DNA of 64,000 nt from Epinephelus fuscoguttatus (GCF_011397635.1 NC_064769.1:17687207-17751206); one strand, 5' to 3'. Counted from the first letter of the stretch, positions 11,901 to 24,948 are shown. The notes: generated by a model not told the origin, from the letters alone. A program made the numbers and translations.

Positions 11901-14009
11901 ATTCTTTTATTGAGCCTGTCCAATCACAACCCTGGTTCAAACACCTGGCAGGCAGACTTGCTATTTCGCGGCCAGCTGCGTTGTCTGGAAAAGCCTGGTG
12001 GGCAAACAAAGAACAAAGTGACCTCACAAAGCATTGAATGAAATATAAGAGCAAGCAGACATAAAAGGTTGTGTGTGAGGTTGTGGTAAAGGAAACTCCC
12101 AACGGACTGTACTGTTTATTCCGTTGAATCAGAGTGGGGGGAAGGGGATGGTATACAGATTACAAGGAAGATGCCTCATAAAATAGAAATGTTGACTGAC
12201 AAAGTAGATACTTCATAACTTACCTCATTGCTATTTAGAATGGAAATAGGTTCCTCGTAAATCTCCTCTTGGCGACAGGCTTCACAAGGCTTTGGCCCGG
12301 CACTGACAAACAAAACAGGTTTGTGACTTTATTGTAAAAAAACAGCAGCTTGGCGCCAGCAGTCAGCAACAACTTCCTGCTGATTCATTGCTGGCTGACC
12401 AGTATGGACATGAGCTCAATTACATGAATAAAATAAAATACAGTAGCAGTGAAAGATGCTTGTAAGCAATATACAAATGCTGCAGTGTGTAAACTTTAAC
12501 AACATGCGGGAAATTCACAAGAAAAAATATTTAGCCTTTGCAAGATTGAAGACAACTAAATGAACAGCACACAGAAAATCAAAAGGTACATGTCATATTC
12601 TCATTATTGCATGATGAATTCTTGTGTAGAGGCAGCAGTGGTGTTTAGACAGGTCAAGTGAAATCGCCTCAGTATCACATCTGGTTTTGGTTAAAAATTA
12701 AAGTAAGCACATGTGAAACTACTTCTGCATGTAGTTTCGCATGTGAAAGGAGTTTCGCGTGTAACGAAAGTCACACACAACACAGCCACATGTGGTTTTC
12801 ATACCGTTCACATGACTTGTGAATATAAAGTGCTGTTTGCTGTTGTATGAATGTTAGTAGATTAGCAAAAATGAGACTCAGTACATACGTGTTATAAAGG
12901 TTTAGTTTAATATATGATTTTATGTATAGTTGTTAAAATGATGTAAAGGTCCAGTGCTTACGATTTAAGGGGATTTAGTGGCATCTAGTGGTGATGATGG
13001 CAGATTGCAAAAAGCTGAGACATCTACCGGTTATTTTTCCTTCAGTGTTCAATGTTCAGGAGGTTTTTATCGTGAACCAAATTATCCGCAGAGGTCTCTT
13101 CCTCTCCAAAACAAACAGACCAGGTGACTTAAACAGGTAAAAACACTTAATCAAGCAGTTTCACATAAAAAAACAGATTCTTCTGACGCTGCTCATTGCT
13201 TACTTTGGTGGCCAATGCTGAAAATGTGAATGGCCCTATCTAGGACCACTGTTGGGTTTGTCCATTCTGGGCTACTGTAGAAACACGGTGGTGCAACATA
13301 GTGATTATAGATATAACTAGCTCATTCTAAAGTAATGAAAACACATCGATTTTTATTTTCAGGTGATTATACACTAAAGAAAAAATACTTATTATATTAT
13401 TTGCCATTTCTGCCAATATGTCCCCCTAAATCCTCCACACTGAACCTTTATGTTCCCGCACTGTCACCTTATGGTTAATTATACTGCCAGAGTATCATTA
13501 CACATAAGGTGGTACACTAATGTATTTGTCATGAATTCACAATGCAGGAGTCAGTGACAGGACAAGAAGTGGTAAAGAAAACAATGACACCTTAGCATGA
13601 GTCAGCATGGCAAAATCCTTGTGATTCACTGACTTCAGAAAAAAAGAGTCCAGTCATGTGAGGGATGAGTCTGAGTAAAGAAACTGATCTTGGGCGCAAA
13701 AAAAGTCCCAGAGGCAAGAGATAAGATAACACAGGATGTGCTGAAGCATGTCCAATAAGAGGGTAAGCACTAGGGGGAGAAAGCGGGTTTGCATTTCACA
13801 CGGTTGTGGGTGGTCTGAGGACCTCCAGTCTACCTGGTGAGCTGCTTGAAGCAGTGTACACAGAAGCGGTGGCCGCACTGAGCCTGGACAGGCTTCCTCA
13901 GGACCTGGAGACACTGCTGACATTTGTATTTATTCTCCATGGGCACTGACAGCACACTGAGGGGGATCCCTGGTAAAGAGTTGGGGCAGTCCAACGAGAT
14001 TCGGGCCAT
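5939..14009 (-). CDS. traf2: TNF receptor-associated factor 2 (TRAF2)
   Basis: Ten coding exons, 5' to 3' on the minus strand: 14009-13834, 12302-12224, 11994-11896, 9813-9652, 9563-9489, 8963-8889, 7306-7082, 6966-6663, 6396-6248, 6157-5939. All are GT-AG and the frame is continuous for 520 aa (human TRAF2 is 501 aa). A RING finger is visible with C30, C33, C45, H47, C50, C53, C65 and C68, then TRAF-type zinc fingers (~90-225), a coiled coil (~299-367, containing ENIVCVLNREVER) and a MATH/TRAF-C domain (~368-520) ending KAIVDLTGL. TRAF2 is a cytosolic trimeric adaptor that recruits cIAPs to TNF-receptor complexes and drives NF-kB and JNK signalling. The chosen ATG has A at -3 and G at +4; an out-of-frame ATG lies 10 nt upstream. 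Whether this is the teleost traf2a or traf2b copy cannot be settled here. Confidence 0.95.
8340..8600. repeat. Interspersed repeat with estrogen-response-element palindromes
   Basis: This recognisable fish repeat contains GAGGTCACAGTGACCTT twice within 150 bp (palindromes at 8370-8384 and 8504-8518). AGGTCACAGTGACCT is a perfect inverted repeat of two nuclear-receptor half-sites with 3-bp spacing. It lies in the traf2 intron between coding exons 6 and 7. Borders are approximate. Confidence 0.6.
10445..10640 (+). other. GC-rich exon-like segment in a traf2 intron, unresolved
   Basis: On the strand opposite traf2, an ATG at 10506 opens a frame of about 38 codons that runs to a possible donor (CACAG|GTAGGC near 10620). 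The segment is GC-rich against AT-rich surroundings. It could be the first exon of an antisense transcript or, more likely, the core of a MITE, since AAAGCTGTAATGTG just upstream looks like a repeat terminus. I do not recognise the peptide. Confidence 0.2.
12944..13450 (+). repeat. MITE-like repeat, second copy
   Basis: It starts TAAAGGTCCAGTG and ends CACACTGAACCTTTA, near-perfect terminal inverted repeats. The body matches the split copy at 789-3108 and the ends match the inverted copy at 59533-60030. It lies in the traf2 intron between coding exons 1 and 2. No coding potential. Confidence 0.7.
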
Positions 14010-14036
14010 TCTTCTCCATCAATCTGGTGCTATAGC
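13834..14036 (-). other. traf2: traf2 first coding exon with a short 5' UTR and overlapping uORF
   Basis: The exon starts after a TTCACAG acceptor (exon 5' base 14036) and ends at a GT donor after 13834. The ATG at 14019-14017 has weak context and opens a 29-codon frame that overlaps the traf2 start at 14009 and ends inside the RING-coding region. The main ATG has the stronger context (A at -3, G at +4). Confidence 0.7.
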
Positions 14037-15654
14037 CTGTGAATGAATACCACACATAACAGCTGTCAGTAAAGATATGTTTAGAGCACTTAATGTGCAG
14101 TCACAAAGTTTTGTTTTCTCTGTCACACCCGTAATTAATGATGGGTTACACTTTAATTACTTGCGGGAAATACTTGTAATTGCTTGTGTGTGTGTCAGAG
14201 TTACACCCACTGTTTGCATCAGCACATGGGAAATTCAGTAGCAGTACAAACGTTCAGTATAAGCAGCAAATAATTGTACAGGGAGTGCAAGGATGATTCA
14301 TCATTGTGAAACCCATGTGGTTTCAAATGATAAAGGCATGTTTTTGCATGAATTCAAAGAGATGTAAAACAGTTGAGGCTACAATGGCACCTGTGTGCAA
14401 CTGAAATTCACCTCTTCACCCCTTCAAATCTCTATTTTGTTGAAAGTTATTGGGCATAATGTGTATCTCCATTGGCTGAGTTACCATTAGCATGTCTTTG
14501 CTGCAAACCTTATGAACCTATGAACCTTCCAAAATGCTTTCCTTATACGTGCAGCCTATATGAGATGCGTGCAACATCATTTGAGTCATTACCAGCAGAG
14601 AGATACAGATCTTTTTAAAATACATGGTGACGGATTTGTCGGATGAGTTACTCTAGGACACGGTGGGAGGACGGAAAGATGATAAGAACACAACACTGAC
14701 GCCAAGACTGCTTTCCCAATATCAGAAAATGGAAGACATTTTCATTTAAGAGTACAACTTTACTTAAACCTGCTGCATTTCATTATCTTTCTGAAAACTT
14801 ACGAACACAAGTTTGACCACTGACTACGTGTCCGTCAAAGCAAACTCGAAGTTGGAAATCGGGATCCTAGCCCAGACAACAAACAACTCTCAATACAAGT
14901 TAATTAAAAATTATGCAAACGCCAACAGATCACCTTGGATGCCACTTGGTGAAGTTCAGGAGATACAGGTCAAAACGTAAATCTGCTTGTTACAGCACCA
15001 CGATGTGCACTTGAGTACTGACATGTATTTTTAAAACTTCTAACCTTCCAAAAAATTGTTGCTTCAGGAGAGTGGTGTCCAGCTTTAAGTCATGAAAGCC
15101 ACATGCTACACTTGGTTTTGAAACCAATCTGCCATTTACTACCCAAAGGATGGATTTTTATCAAAAAATCAGCTACACCGGGCTAATAATTGGACTTGTG
15201 CTGCTATCTAGTGGTTACTATATGCTTTGCCCACAATATATGGAGTGCAACACAATGCACTATGGATCAAAGTAGGGTGTGGTCACAATATTCATAATAA
15301 TGACCTTTAACTGTACAATATTTCAGCTTTACAAGAAGTTAAATCTTGTATGCAACAATTTAAAGCCTGTTTTTATAATTTGAATATTCTTTCCATTGGT
15401 ACCATCTAGTGGACATATCAAGAAGGGCACAATGTCCACAGGAGTGAGATCTGTGAGGTCTCCAAGTTTTCCTTTAATAAACAGTATGTTGCTTTGGTAA
15501 TGCTTAGTTTCGCAACTAGTACAAAAGTCTACTCTGTTGTGTGCTGCACAATGGACCAAACAGATCAGTATAGAATCCAGCAAGGTCAAAAGTAGCAGCA
15601 AAGCCAGACTTTCCGCCTCTCTGTCAAACTTCAAAAGCTATGAACTGTGACAAT

Positions 15655-16140
15655 TCTTAAAAGGGACAGTTCACCCAAAATCAAAAATACATATTTTTCC
15701 TCTTACCTATAATGCGCGCATTATTTATCTAGATTGTTTTGGTGTGAGTTGCCATGTGTTGGAGTTATCCGCTGTAGAGATGTCTGCGTTCTCTCGAATA
15801 TAATGGAGCTAGACAGCGCTCTGCTTGTGGTGTTCAAGTGCCACGTCTCTTTCCAGAAAACATGACTGTGTTCCTCAAGGCAATCCAGGGCAGTTTCATG
15901 TAGGAACTATTTTCTTTCTACCGAACTACACCAGCCAACTGTATCACTGGGCAGAAGGAAGCTTGCATCTACTGCTAGCTCACCTAGCACCACTGAGCTA
16001 GCTAACATTACAGCTCAGCCGAGGAGGACGCCATTAATGTTTACATCTTACGCTGTCACAAGCACGAGCCTCTCGTCCATGAGTAAATGCACGCTTCCTT
16101 TTTTTTTGATTTTGCAGTAAATTATCACTTTAAAGCATGC
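15655..16140. repeat. Probable interspersed repeat
   Basis: It begins AAAGGGACAGTTCACCCAAA, the terminus of a fish repeat type that I recognise by its GTTCACCCAAAAT motif. The other end, near TTATCACTTTAAAG (~16135), is weaker. No gene is seen in it. Confidence 0.4.
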
Positions 16141-16539
16141 TTGCCTTCTGATGTGACATCAACCGCAAAACAAAACAACTGCAGAGCCAAAGATATGATC
16201 GCTTCTTCATAACTACCAATGCCAGTAGCGTTCACCATGATTGTGGTGGAACTTTTGTACAAGAAATCTGCACTTATATGCTGCTAAAAAATTCTTTTGG
16301 ACATGTCTGCTCTATGAGTGTTTTAACTGTTATTAACACATGATTTATCATTGAAAAATCTCTTATGGGTGGAAAATGAGTAGGGAGTGTTATTCCCATA
16401 AACCAGCAGATGTCATCAAATACTGACATATCTCCACACACCCACAGCAAATACTCCAATAATAAATATGCACACAGCTGTCTGTTGCCTGTCAAAGCGT
16501 CTAACTGGGTTTAGTTTTACACACAGCTGCAGAAAATGG

Positions 16540-16541
16540 TG

Positions 16542-16582
<41 letters not shown>
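16540..16582 (+). repeat. (GT)n microsatellite
   Basis: About 20 dinucleotide units of TG. It creates artificial open frames reading Cys-Val repeats that should not be annotated as genes. Confidence 0.95.
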
Positions 16583-16583
<1 letters not shown>

Positions 16584-17294
16584 ATGCAAGAGTACAGTCT
16601 ATCAACATATACTTCATGTAAATGTCTCAGGAAATGTTGTAAAGAATATGAGCAGACTGCAGCTTCGCATGCAACAACCAGTAGTCTAAAGCTCAAACAA
16701 CAATATTCATATGTCGTTCATCCGGTTTGAACTCTAAACAGTACAAAAGCCAAATAGCTTTGAGCAGTGCTGTCTCCACCCATGAATTAGTTTTGAGTCA
16801 ATACATCTTTGAAAGAAGCTGTTCACCAATGAATCAAAATTCAGTGCCAATAAAATGCCACTGATGTTTGTACAGAACACACAAGAGGAAGTTCAGTGTC
16901 TGCATTTTTCTAATATGGGGAAAGAGTAACAAGGCTATCTGCTTACACTAGGTGGTGGTAAATGCCATATTTTCAACCCATATTGCATTGTTTGGTTTCA
17001 AAATACCAAAGGAGGCCAGTGCTCACAAATGTCCTTTTAAAGATATTTTAATCTGGGCAGCAGAGCAAAAACACAACGGACGCATTTCACCCGTAAGCCA
17101 TCATCAGCCTTTGGTTACAAAATACACAATTTAATATTTGTCCTGCACAAACTGACGGGGAAACTTGATGTTGAAATGCCACGGCTCTGTAAAAAGACAG
17201 CCACGTAATACTTTAACAGTTGAGGCTGCAATAGGCTTACTCATTGTGCTGATGCTGATGTGGCAAAAAAAAAGTTAGGACACATCCTGGAGCA

Positions 17295-17420
17295 CTCCGC
17301 CCCAGTAGGTCACCAGGTAGAGCAAGTATAGCTGTGTCTTTACCGCAGCAGCCTGGGTTTAAGTCCAGTCTAAGCTCTTTCCTGCAGGTTTGTCTGTCTT
17401 TCCTGCTTGTCTCCAGCAGC
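17295..17420 (+). repeat. tRNA-derived SINE fragment
   Basis: The A-box-like GGTCACCAGGTAGAGCA and B-box-like GGGTTTAAGTCC are spaced as in a tRNA promoter, followed by a C/T-rich tail. This resembles the head of a common fish tRNA-type SINE. It is degraded, so current transcription is unlikely. Confidence 0.55.
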
Positions 17421-19949
17421 CTTTCCCATCTCTCTTGTTCTCCTGCCAACTTCTGAATCCTCTTTTGGTGAACCCTTTTCTTATAAGATTTAAACCCTTT
17501 CTCAATCTCCCCCGAAACCTCTGTGTAAGGAAGTGAGATTATAAGTGGCTGATGGATCAAAACTAGGCAAATGAAAAGGTTACTATGCACCACAAACTCA
17601 TTTAAGTTTAAACACTGAAACCTACAAAGGAGGAACACATGCCTCACATCTCATTTTCCTAATGATTAAACTCTCATGATCACAAGACAAATGGTGGAGA
17701 GACTTAAGTCATGAGACTTACATTTTCCCAAGGGAACATATGACCAGTAATACATCAGCAGACATTAGTAATAACAGTACACAACCTTTCAACAAACATT
17801 TATTCTCCCTCCCAGGGGAGGAAAATTCAATATTCAGATCTCCTCTTTGTCTAGCCTATTCAGCTCCTGAGGAATAGCCTTCCTCTTGTCTCAGCCTGAT
17901 CTAAGATCTTAAAATGATCTTTTTCCCCTCTCGCATTGCAGTAGTAATTCTTTTCAGAAACAATCAGTTCTTGAGATAACAGAAAATGTAATTTGCTTAC
18001 AAATGTGCCTGCACAATTTCAGAAATTTGTCTCAGTGAGCAAACTGAAGTCTCAACTCTGCATTTTATCTGTTGTCAGATTTGAGAAACCTCTGAGAGAC
18101 CTATGAGCACAGCAAAAGAACTCCTGCTGATTTATTCTTTTGCTCCTTATTTCTCCTTAGAGGGGGTTTAGGAGAAACATGTCAGAATTTAGTGATTTTC
18201 CAAATTTATTTATGATGAGACAAAGAAAAGACTGCTGCAAAAGTTTCCTGTGGACTGGCATCTTCTCTTTTTCAGTATTTGTGCTAAGATAAAGCAAAAT
18301 TACAACTTCTAAGATGACATTACAAAACATTTTAACTGTATTTGAAACATAATATTTTGGCAAAGTCTTATCTTTTTCTGACATTTTGTTTTCCTTTCTA
18401 AGAAGACTTAATAATGTTGATACAATATTTTAATAAATACTTTAAATAATCTTAAACTTGAATCCAGTTACTGGCAATGAAACAGCAGTATTGGTTATAT
18501 AACAGTGAATTGTCTAGAACAGTGATAAGAATCATTCAGTTATGTTCCTCCACCCTATGTTACTTCATGTCAAAGAAGGACCTGTTTTAAGGCGGGAAGT
18601 TACAATCTTCACTTCTTAGAAAAACCTGAGGCTGCTTATCATTGAAAAACCACACCATATTTCCCTGGTATCATTTTCTGTTATATGACACATCACCACA
18701 TCTAGTACTCTCTATTGCAACATACTGTAGTAAGCAACAAGTTTCATGTGATTAAACCTGTCTATGTGGAACAGAAAGGGCACAGTGAATGACTCAGTAA
18801 CTCAACACTACCTGGCAGTAAGCAATGAACCTAGCTTTAATGAGTACATGAGTACACCTAGGCTCTTGTTTAGTTTATGTATCCACAGAAACCTTGAGAA
18901 GGTAAGGTGTGAAAACAATCATTAAACCAGGCTGATCTCATGTAGGAACCAGATGTTCACTTTCTGACATACACTCCACTATCCTGAAAAGACTCACAGA
19001 CCAGACTCTGTTAGTCACAAGAACTTAAGTGGCATGAAAGCAGCCATAAACACAGCACAAACATGACTAAACTTTTAAGACAAAGCTGTGATAAATAATG
19101 ACCTTGGCTTTTGAATTGTAGCCATACAGTAATCTAGCTTTCAAGATACAAATGTGAAAAGTTTGTGAAAGAAACATCAGCAATAGCTGCATCCTCAGCC
19201 AAAAAAATACCTTGAAGAGTTAAATACAACACAGCTACTCCTCAGTCTCCACAACCATTATTTATATGGTCAAAAACAACTTCCCTGACTGCTTTCAAGC
19301 TGATCAAGATCTAGCTGCAACTATCTGAAGCCAGAAAAACACCCTCTGCTCTGCCTGCTCCCTGTGTGCTCGCCCTCTGCTCGCCATGAACTTGGTCAGT
19401 ATTTGTTCTACACGACTGCTGAAGGTATCTACACTTCGTGAACCTCTCTGCAAAACTGCACTGAAACCAAACCTGAATCTTTACTCACCCAGCTTGCAAA
19501 GGTTGTCGTGTCGTCTTTTAGTCGCAAACACACAACCTTAGTATTTCAGTGTAGCTACGCCCTCAATGACGTGACAGATCAAATAAGAAGCCACAGTTGA
19601 AGCCTGGTTTAGTATCGGGATTGAGAGCTTAGTCAGACGTTACTTCGTGTGTTACGTTGTGACTACATACTACTGAAGAACAATTATCCTCTTTATTTCC
19701 TCTTTACATTTGAGTTAAGTTACTTGGCTAACGTTAAATAACAGCAACGATGTAGCTTAACACTTAACTTATTGCGTCGCTTATTGGTTCGTGTGAGTAA
19801 GTTAGCTAACTTACACAACTTTAGGCAGCTACATGCTAAGTTAGGCGGCGTTTGGCCAGCCTACAACTGTATGTTTGACGAATTAACGACTCAGTTAGCA
19901 AACTGCGAAGCTATCTGACAATCAGAAACACCAGTTCAGCCAACTAACC

Positions 19950-20214
19950 TTGGCGTCTTGATAGCGTCGCTGTCGACAGACAGAAAACGGAACTGTTCGT
20001 TTGTTAGCTCTTACATGAGAAGGACAGCTCAACCTTTAGCTGTGTTTACAATTTTTTATGGTACGTTTACTTTAACAAATAAGGCAACTGGGCGAGGGCG
20101 GAGTCACTGCCTCAGCAGTGCATTCACTCAAACAGACTAACTCCGTCCCTTTGCCAGGGCTGCCCCGGAGTCAAAAACTGACATCAAAGTGACGCATGCG
20201 CATTAGCGTCCACA
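19950..20214. promoter_or_regulatory. Shared divergent promoter of traf2 and coq4
   Basis: traf2 (minus) and coq4 (plus) start head-to-head within a few hundred bases. The interval contains CGCATGCGCA at 20193-20202, close to the palindromic NRF1 consensus, about 12 bp before the coq4 ATG. No TATA box is obvious. The short distance and relative CpG richness suggest one bidirectional promoter; transcription start sites are inferred. Confidence 0.55.
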
Positions 20215-23200
20215 ATGTCGCTGTGCTTATGTAGACCTTTACAACGATTCGTTCAGCGACAAAACGTTTTGATCTCCAAAGGTATGAGTTTCGAAAAAGC
20301 GGAATATACTCTTTAGATAAATAGTTAGATATTACTTAATGTGAACTGTTTAACGTAGAAATGAATGAATGTTGAAGCCCAGCTGTCAGCATGTCGTTAA
20401 CTTACCAGAGAGCACAAGTTGTACGCACTCTTAGCTAACGGCTATGTTGTAAGCTAGAATCAGATACATGTCTCTAATCATGTTGTATATTATATCAGTC
20501 ATTAGCTACTCTTGTCTTTCAAGTAGGAACGAGGGAATACTCATTAAGAATACTGATTTTTGTCCACAGTAAGTTGTAGATGGAGGTTACCCAGACATCA
20601 TTGCGATAATCTGTTTATTTCATTGAAATGTCAGTGATTTATGAGTGATATTCCTGAGCTAAACTGAAATGAGTGACATTATTTTATATAATAAAACACA
20701 CAGCTTATGGACAATTAGCTTAGTCACTCTTCTCAGGCGTCTTGTGAGCAGAAAGTAATGCACCTGAGCTACACTTCTTTGCCACAGAATAGATTCTCAT
20801 TCAGGTTTTCCCCAAATACTTCACGTATACCTGTCAAACGTGCATGATTGTGCTGTGTACTACAGTCTTCACCAGTAAATTCCTGGTTTTACTGGCTTTA
20901 GCAGAGCACACCAGTTCTTCTGCTGTGCTATAAACATATATCAATAAGCTGTTGAGTTATTGTTTTATGAGGGCAATAAAAGAGCGCATGATAAGATTGT
21001 CTTGGTCCACTTGTGTTAAAGGTTTAAATGTTGCATCACCTTTCTCGCAGCAGTGTGCGTCCACAAGCTGTACAGTAGCGGCAGTGTGTACACAGACAGC
21101 TGCTATGATGGGCTGTATCCCGGACATATCCAAACCACCCCCATCCAGAAAGCTCTGCTGGCTGTCGGGTCAGGTGTGGCAGCACTACAGAATCCCTACA
21201 GGCATGGTGAGACTTCCTTTGCCATCTACCTATCTGTTTTTTTAATTAAATGCTTTCCCTTGTGGTGTCTGACTCTGTCTGGAGGTATTTATTGCACCTC
21301 CCCTTGCATTTCCTGCCATTATCTCTACCACCAAATCAAGGCTATCTGGGAAAAGATCCCAAAAAGCCTTCCCATGAACAGTTAAGTATGGCGGTACAGC
21401 CCAGTCCCAGACAACCTACAGTATAGCCAAATATGGAGGCAGCTCTCTCGCTGGTAGTACAATAGAAAACCCCTGATGTTCCAAACTTTGGAAATTCATC
21501 AAAAATCAGTTATCCTCCTTAGACCCTTTTGATGAGCATTTTTCATACATTGCAGCCTAGTGGAAATTGTTTTTAAAAAGTCTTATCATAAAGTTTACTT
21601 ACTTGTTTTTCTGAGCTTATTCTTATTAGCAGATGGAGTTCACTGATGAAGGTCACAAATGTGGCTGGAAAAAAACAAAACAAAAAAAAAACAAGGAGGT
21701 GAACCTTTGGATAAGATTATCTGATCAAACTACTTTATTCAAGGTCAAGAATGAACCTTCAAGTTCAGTTCAACAAAATCATTGTACAACTTTGTCAACA
21801 CTGGGTTTGTAAACTGATTAGCTGTGGGAATTAATTTTTATTTTGCTCCCATGACTAAGTTATGAGACTTGGATTACTTCGTGGTCAGATTGTTTCATTT
21901 TGGTTTTTATAATTCAGTGAAATGATACCATCAGCAGCAGTGTGGGGCTGTACCTTAGGTTTCTTTTCTCATTTCTGTTAAAGTTTTGTTACTCATTGTC
22001 AGTCTTTTATTCTCTGGAGACTACTGTTTCGTGCTTCTAAAATGTCTTGGAAACCGTAATGAGAATAGATACTAAGCAGGGCCATATGTCAGCACAGATA
22101 CCCTGAAACTCTCAGTGAGGAAGATGGCATTAACACTTCTCATTTGGCATTTAGTTTAGGGACCACAGGTGTTTTTAAAGGCCCACACCTGACTTTTAGT
22201 CCCCAGTTTTTTGTTAATCTACAAAAATGCTGTATCCTTTTTTTTCATTTGCCCCTTCCTGCCTGGCAAACACCCAGGCCATTCCAACTCCACAAGCCCA
22301 GTTGATAAAGCAGGCTTTCTGTGAACACCTTGTACTCTCCAAACTAATCTATGAGAGATAACCTCTGATGACATCACCAGCCTTGGCATTTCAGCCAGAC
22401 ATTTTCTCACACTTTAAAAATCTCCTTCAAAACCACAGAAAATACATAACAGCTGTTTTCACAGGCTGACTAGTACTCTCTGTGGTGAGTTAACTGATCA
22501 TTAGTTTACTCATCAGAGTGCCCCTACATGAAAGCTTTATTATACACTTTATTTTATGACAAACTACATATTATTGAACTGTATATTATCAATGTAACAA
22601 ATCTATTTTATTTAAGTTGAAATATATGTTATTGTGAGGCAATCAAACATTAGATTGTAGGTTTAACAGCAACACATCTCTATATTGTACAACTAATATG
22701 TTGTAATTGGATGAAACTCTCCTTACAGACATGGTTGCAGTGCTCGGAGAGACAACAGGATACCTAGCATTGGTAAATCTCAGAGACAAGATGAGAAATG
22801 ACCCTGAAGGCTACACTATCCTAATGTGAGTCCCTGCAACAGTAACATAAGTAACATTCCAGATTTAAGCGCTTTTAAATAGCATTTTCTGTACTGTGAA
22901 TGATAGATGATTTAGTCATACTTGTTATTATTGACTGGTTATTGCAGAGAAAGGCCGAGGATCCGGCTTTCCACACTCGATCTGAAGGAGATGGCCTCAC
23001 TGCCTGATGGCTCTTTTGGCAGAGAATACCTTCGCTTTCTGGAGGACAATGTGAGTGTCTGTTGAAGAATGCTTGTTTCATCAAGACAAACACGTTTCCC
23101 CAGAATTTACTCCCTCCCTCCCTTTGTATGATTCTCTTTTGTCTTTACTCACGCATTCACTTTCCTGTTCTGTTAGCGCGTGACCCCTGACACAAGGGCA

Positions 23201-24875
23201 GACGTGAAGTTTGTGGATGACGAGGAGCTAGCTTACGTCATGCAAAGATACAGAGAGGTTCATGATTTACTGCACACCTTACTGGGAATGCCCACCAACA
23301 TGCTGGGTGAGTCAGACTTCACAAATTAAAACTGAAAATGGTGCCCAGATAAGATACAAGTCATCACATTTCAGACAAAGTGAAATCATGTTTCAGTCAT
23401 GACATTTATAGGAGCTTGATAGCCAAGCTGTTTTTAATAGTACAACGAATAAAGTCTCAGCAAGAATTATTGTGTGCATGGCAGACAGAACCAGTTGAAA
23501 ACCTGGTACCTGGTAAAAACCAGACTTTTTTTTTTACCTCCTTTTGGCCAAAGGATGGCTGAAAGAAGTTTTTGTCCAGTCGGGGTAATACAGGGGTGAG
23601 TCCTAAACATTTGACCCTCCGGTGGTCTCCTGGGTCCATTCATCAATAATACTGGCTCGAGGGAAGTCCAGAGAGGCTGTTCCTCTACACACCTCATCAT
23701 TGGCGTTTTTAAGTCCACCAGAAACGATAGCTTTGGATTAGGACCAGTTAAACAAGCAGATGGTGGGACATTTCCAGAGTGGGATTGTTGTCCATGAGGA
23801 ATGGAAGGAAAACTTTCGCATGTCCAGAGAATCACTCGTATGTTTGAATGAGCTTCTTCATCTGTAAACTGAACGAGAATCATTGGCGATAAGCTCTCCA
23901 GCAGGTTTTTTGAAAAAAGGTAACATTAGCCTGTACACTTTACAGCTTTTGTGACAAGGTAGACTGCTGGAGACAGCTGGCACCGGCGAGCATTTGGAGT
24001 CTATATTTTGTAAAACAAAGATAGACAGAATTATCTTAAAACATAGGGGAAAATGTTCATTTTAAAATATATCTGTGTACGTGTAGACAGGGCCTAGTCT
24101 CTTCCTTGTTTCCATTCCCAGCAGTCTGTGCACATTTCCTGCTTTTCAGCCGCTTTCACTATAAATTGTTGATGTGAGCCCTCTGTTTTGCTGACAGCAT
24201 ACTAATGGCATGAACTTGTCAAACGAAGCGGGAAAATGTTTTGCAATAGAGTTAAAAGAAGTTCTGCATTTCTTTTCTCCTTTCGTTTTTTTCCCATTGT
24301 ATGTTAATGCTTTTTAAACAACACAGTTAAAAGACAAGACATACCTTAACCTAACTGGTTAATTAGCAGTTAGCATTCCCTAACGGCTGGGTAAAGGGGG
24401 CTCACACCCCATCAAAGGTTTCACTTTAACTTCTCTGAATTTAAGTTATCTTCTCCGCATTACAACAGTTACTCAATTCCCTAAGCCATTGGCCCACCTG
24501 TGGCTTTTAAATAGTCTTCCATGATAAGACGATTGAACACTTTGCCTGGAGTGAACACATAAGAATTCGTTTACCCCTTGATGTGAATAAGGTGGCAAAA
24601 TATAACCCCAAATAAACATTTTTGGATCAAGAGGTAGCTTTACATCTAGTGTTTTGTGAGATCTCACATGCTATGGGAAAAGTGTGCCTTTAGATTGTTC
24701 ATATTTAATACAAAGATCTAGAATATTATTATTAAACTGATATAATCTAGCTGGTGTTATGTAAGTGGGCATCAGCTAATTGTATTGTACCAATCTTGAA
24801 GAAGTATTTCACTGTTGTGTATACACACACACATATATATGAATATGTATATATATGTATATGTGTGTGTGTGTG

Positions 24876-24948
<73 letters not shown>

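Larger units (their letters stand above)
14037..19949 (-). other. traf2: traf2 5' UTR intron and candidate first exons
   Basis: The acceptor before 14036 shows there is at least one upstream non-coding exon. Two minus-strand donors fit: CTGG|GTGAGTAA with the exon ending at 19489 (strong) and CCAAG|GTTAGT with the exon ending at 19949, close to the coq4 promoter. Alternative first exons are possible. The intron itself holds several interspersed repeats, a GT microsatellite and a SINE fragment; no other gene is seen in it. Confidence 0.45.

Noticed and set aside
16468-16730. Cys-Val repeat frames
   Set aside because: Translation of a (GT)n microsatellite.
17295-17370. Candidate tRNA gene
   Set aside because: A- and B-box-like motifs are present but no cloverleaf can be drawn and a SINE body follows.
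17237-17647. 136-codon minus-strand frame with a basic Lys-Arg-rich stretch
   Set aside because: It overlaps a degraded tRNA-type SINE and has no conserved domain or supporting splice sites.
23467-23883. 138-codon minus-strand open frame in coq4 intron 5
   Set aside because: It is antisense to a Harbinger transposase remnant and shows no domain or splice context.
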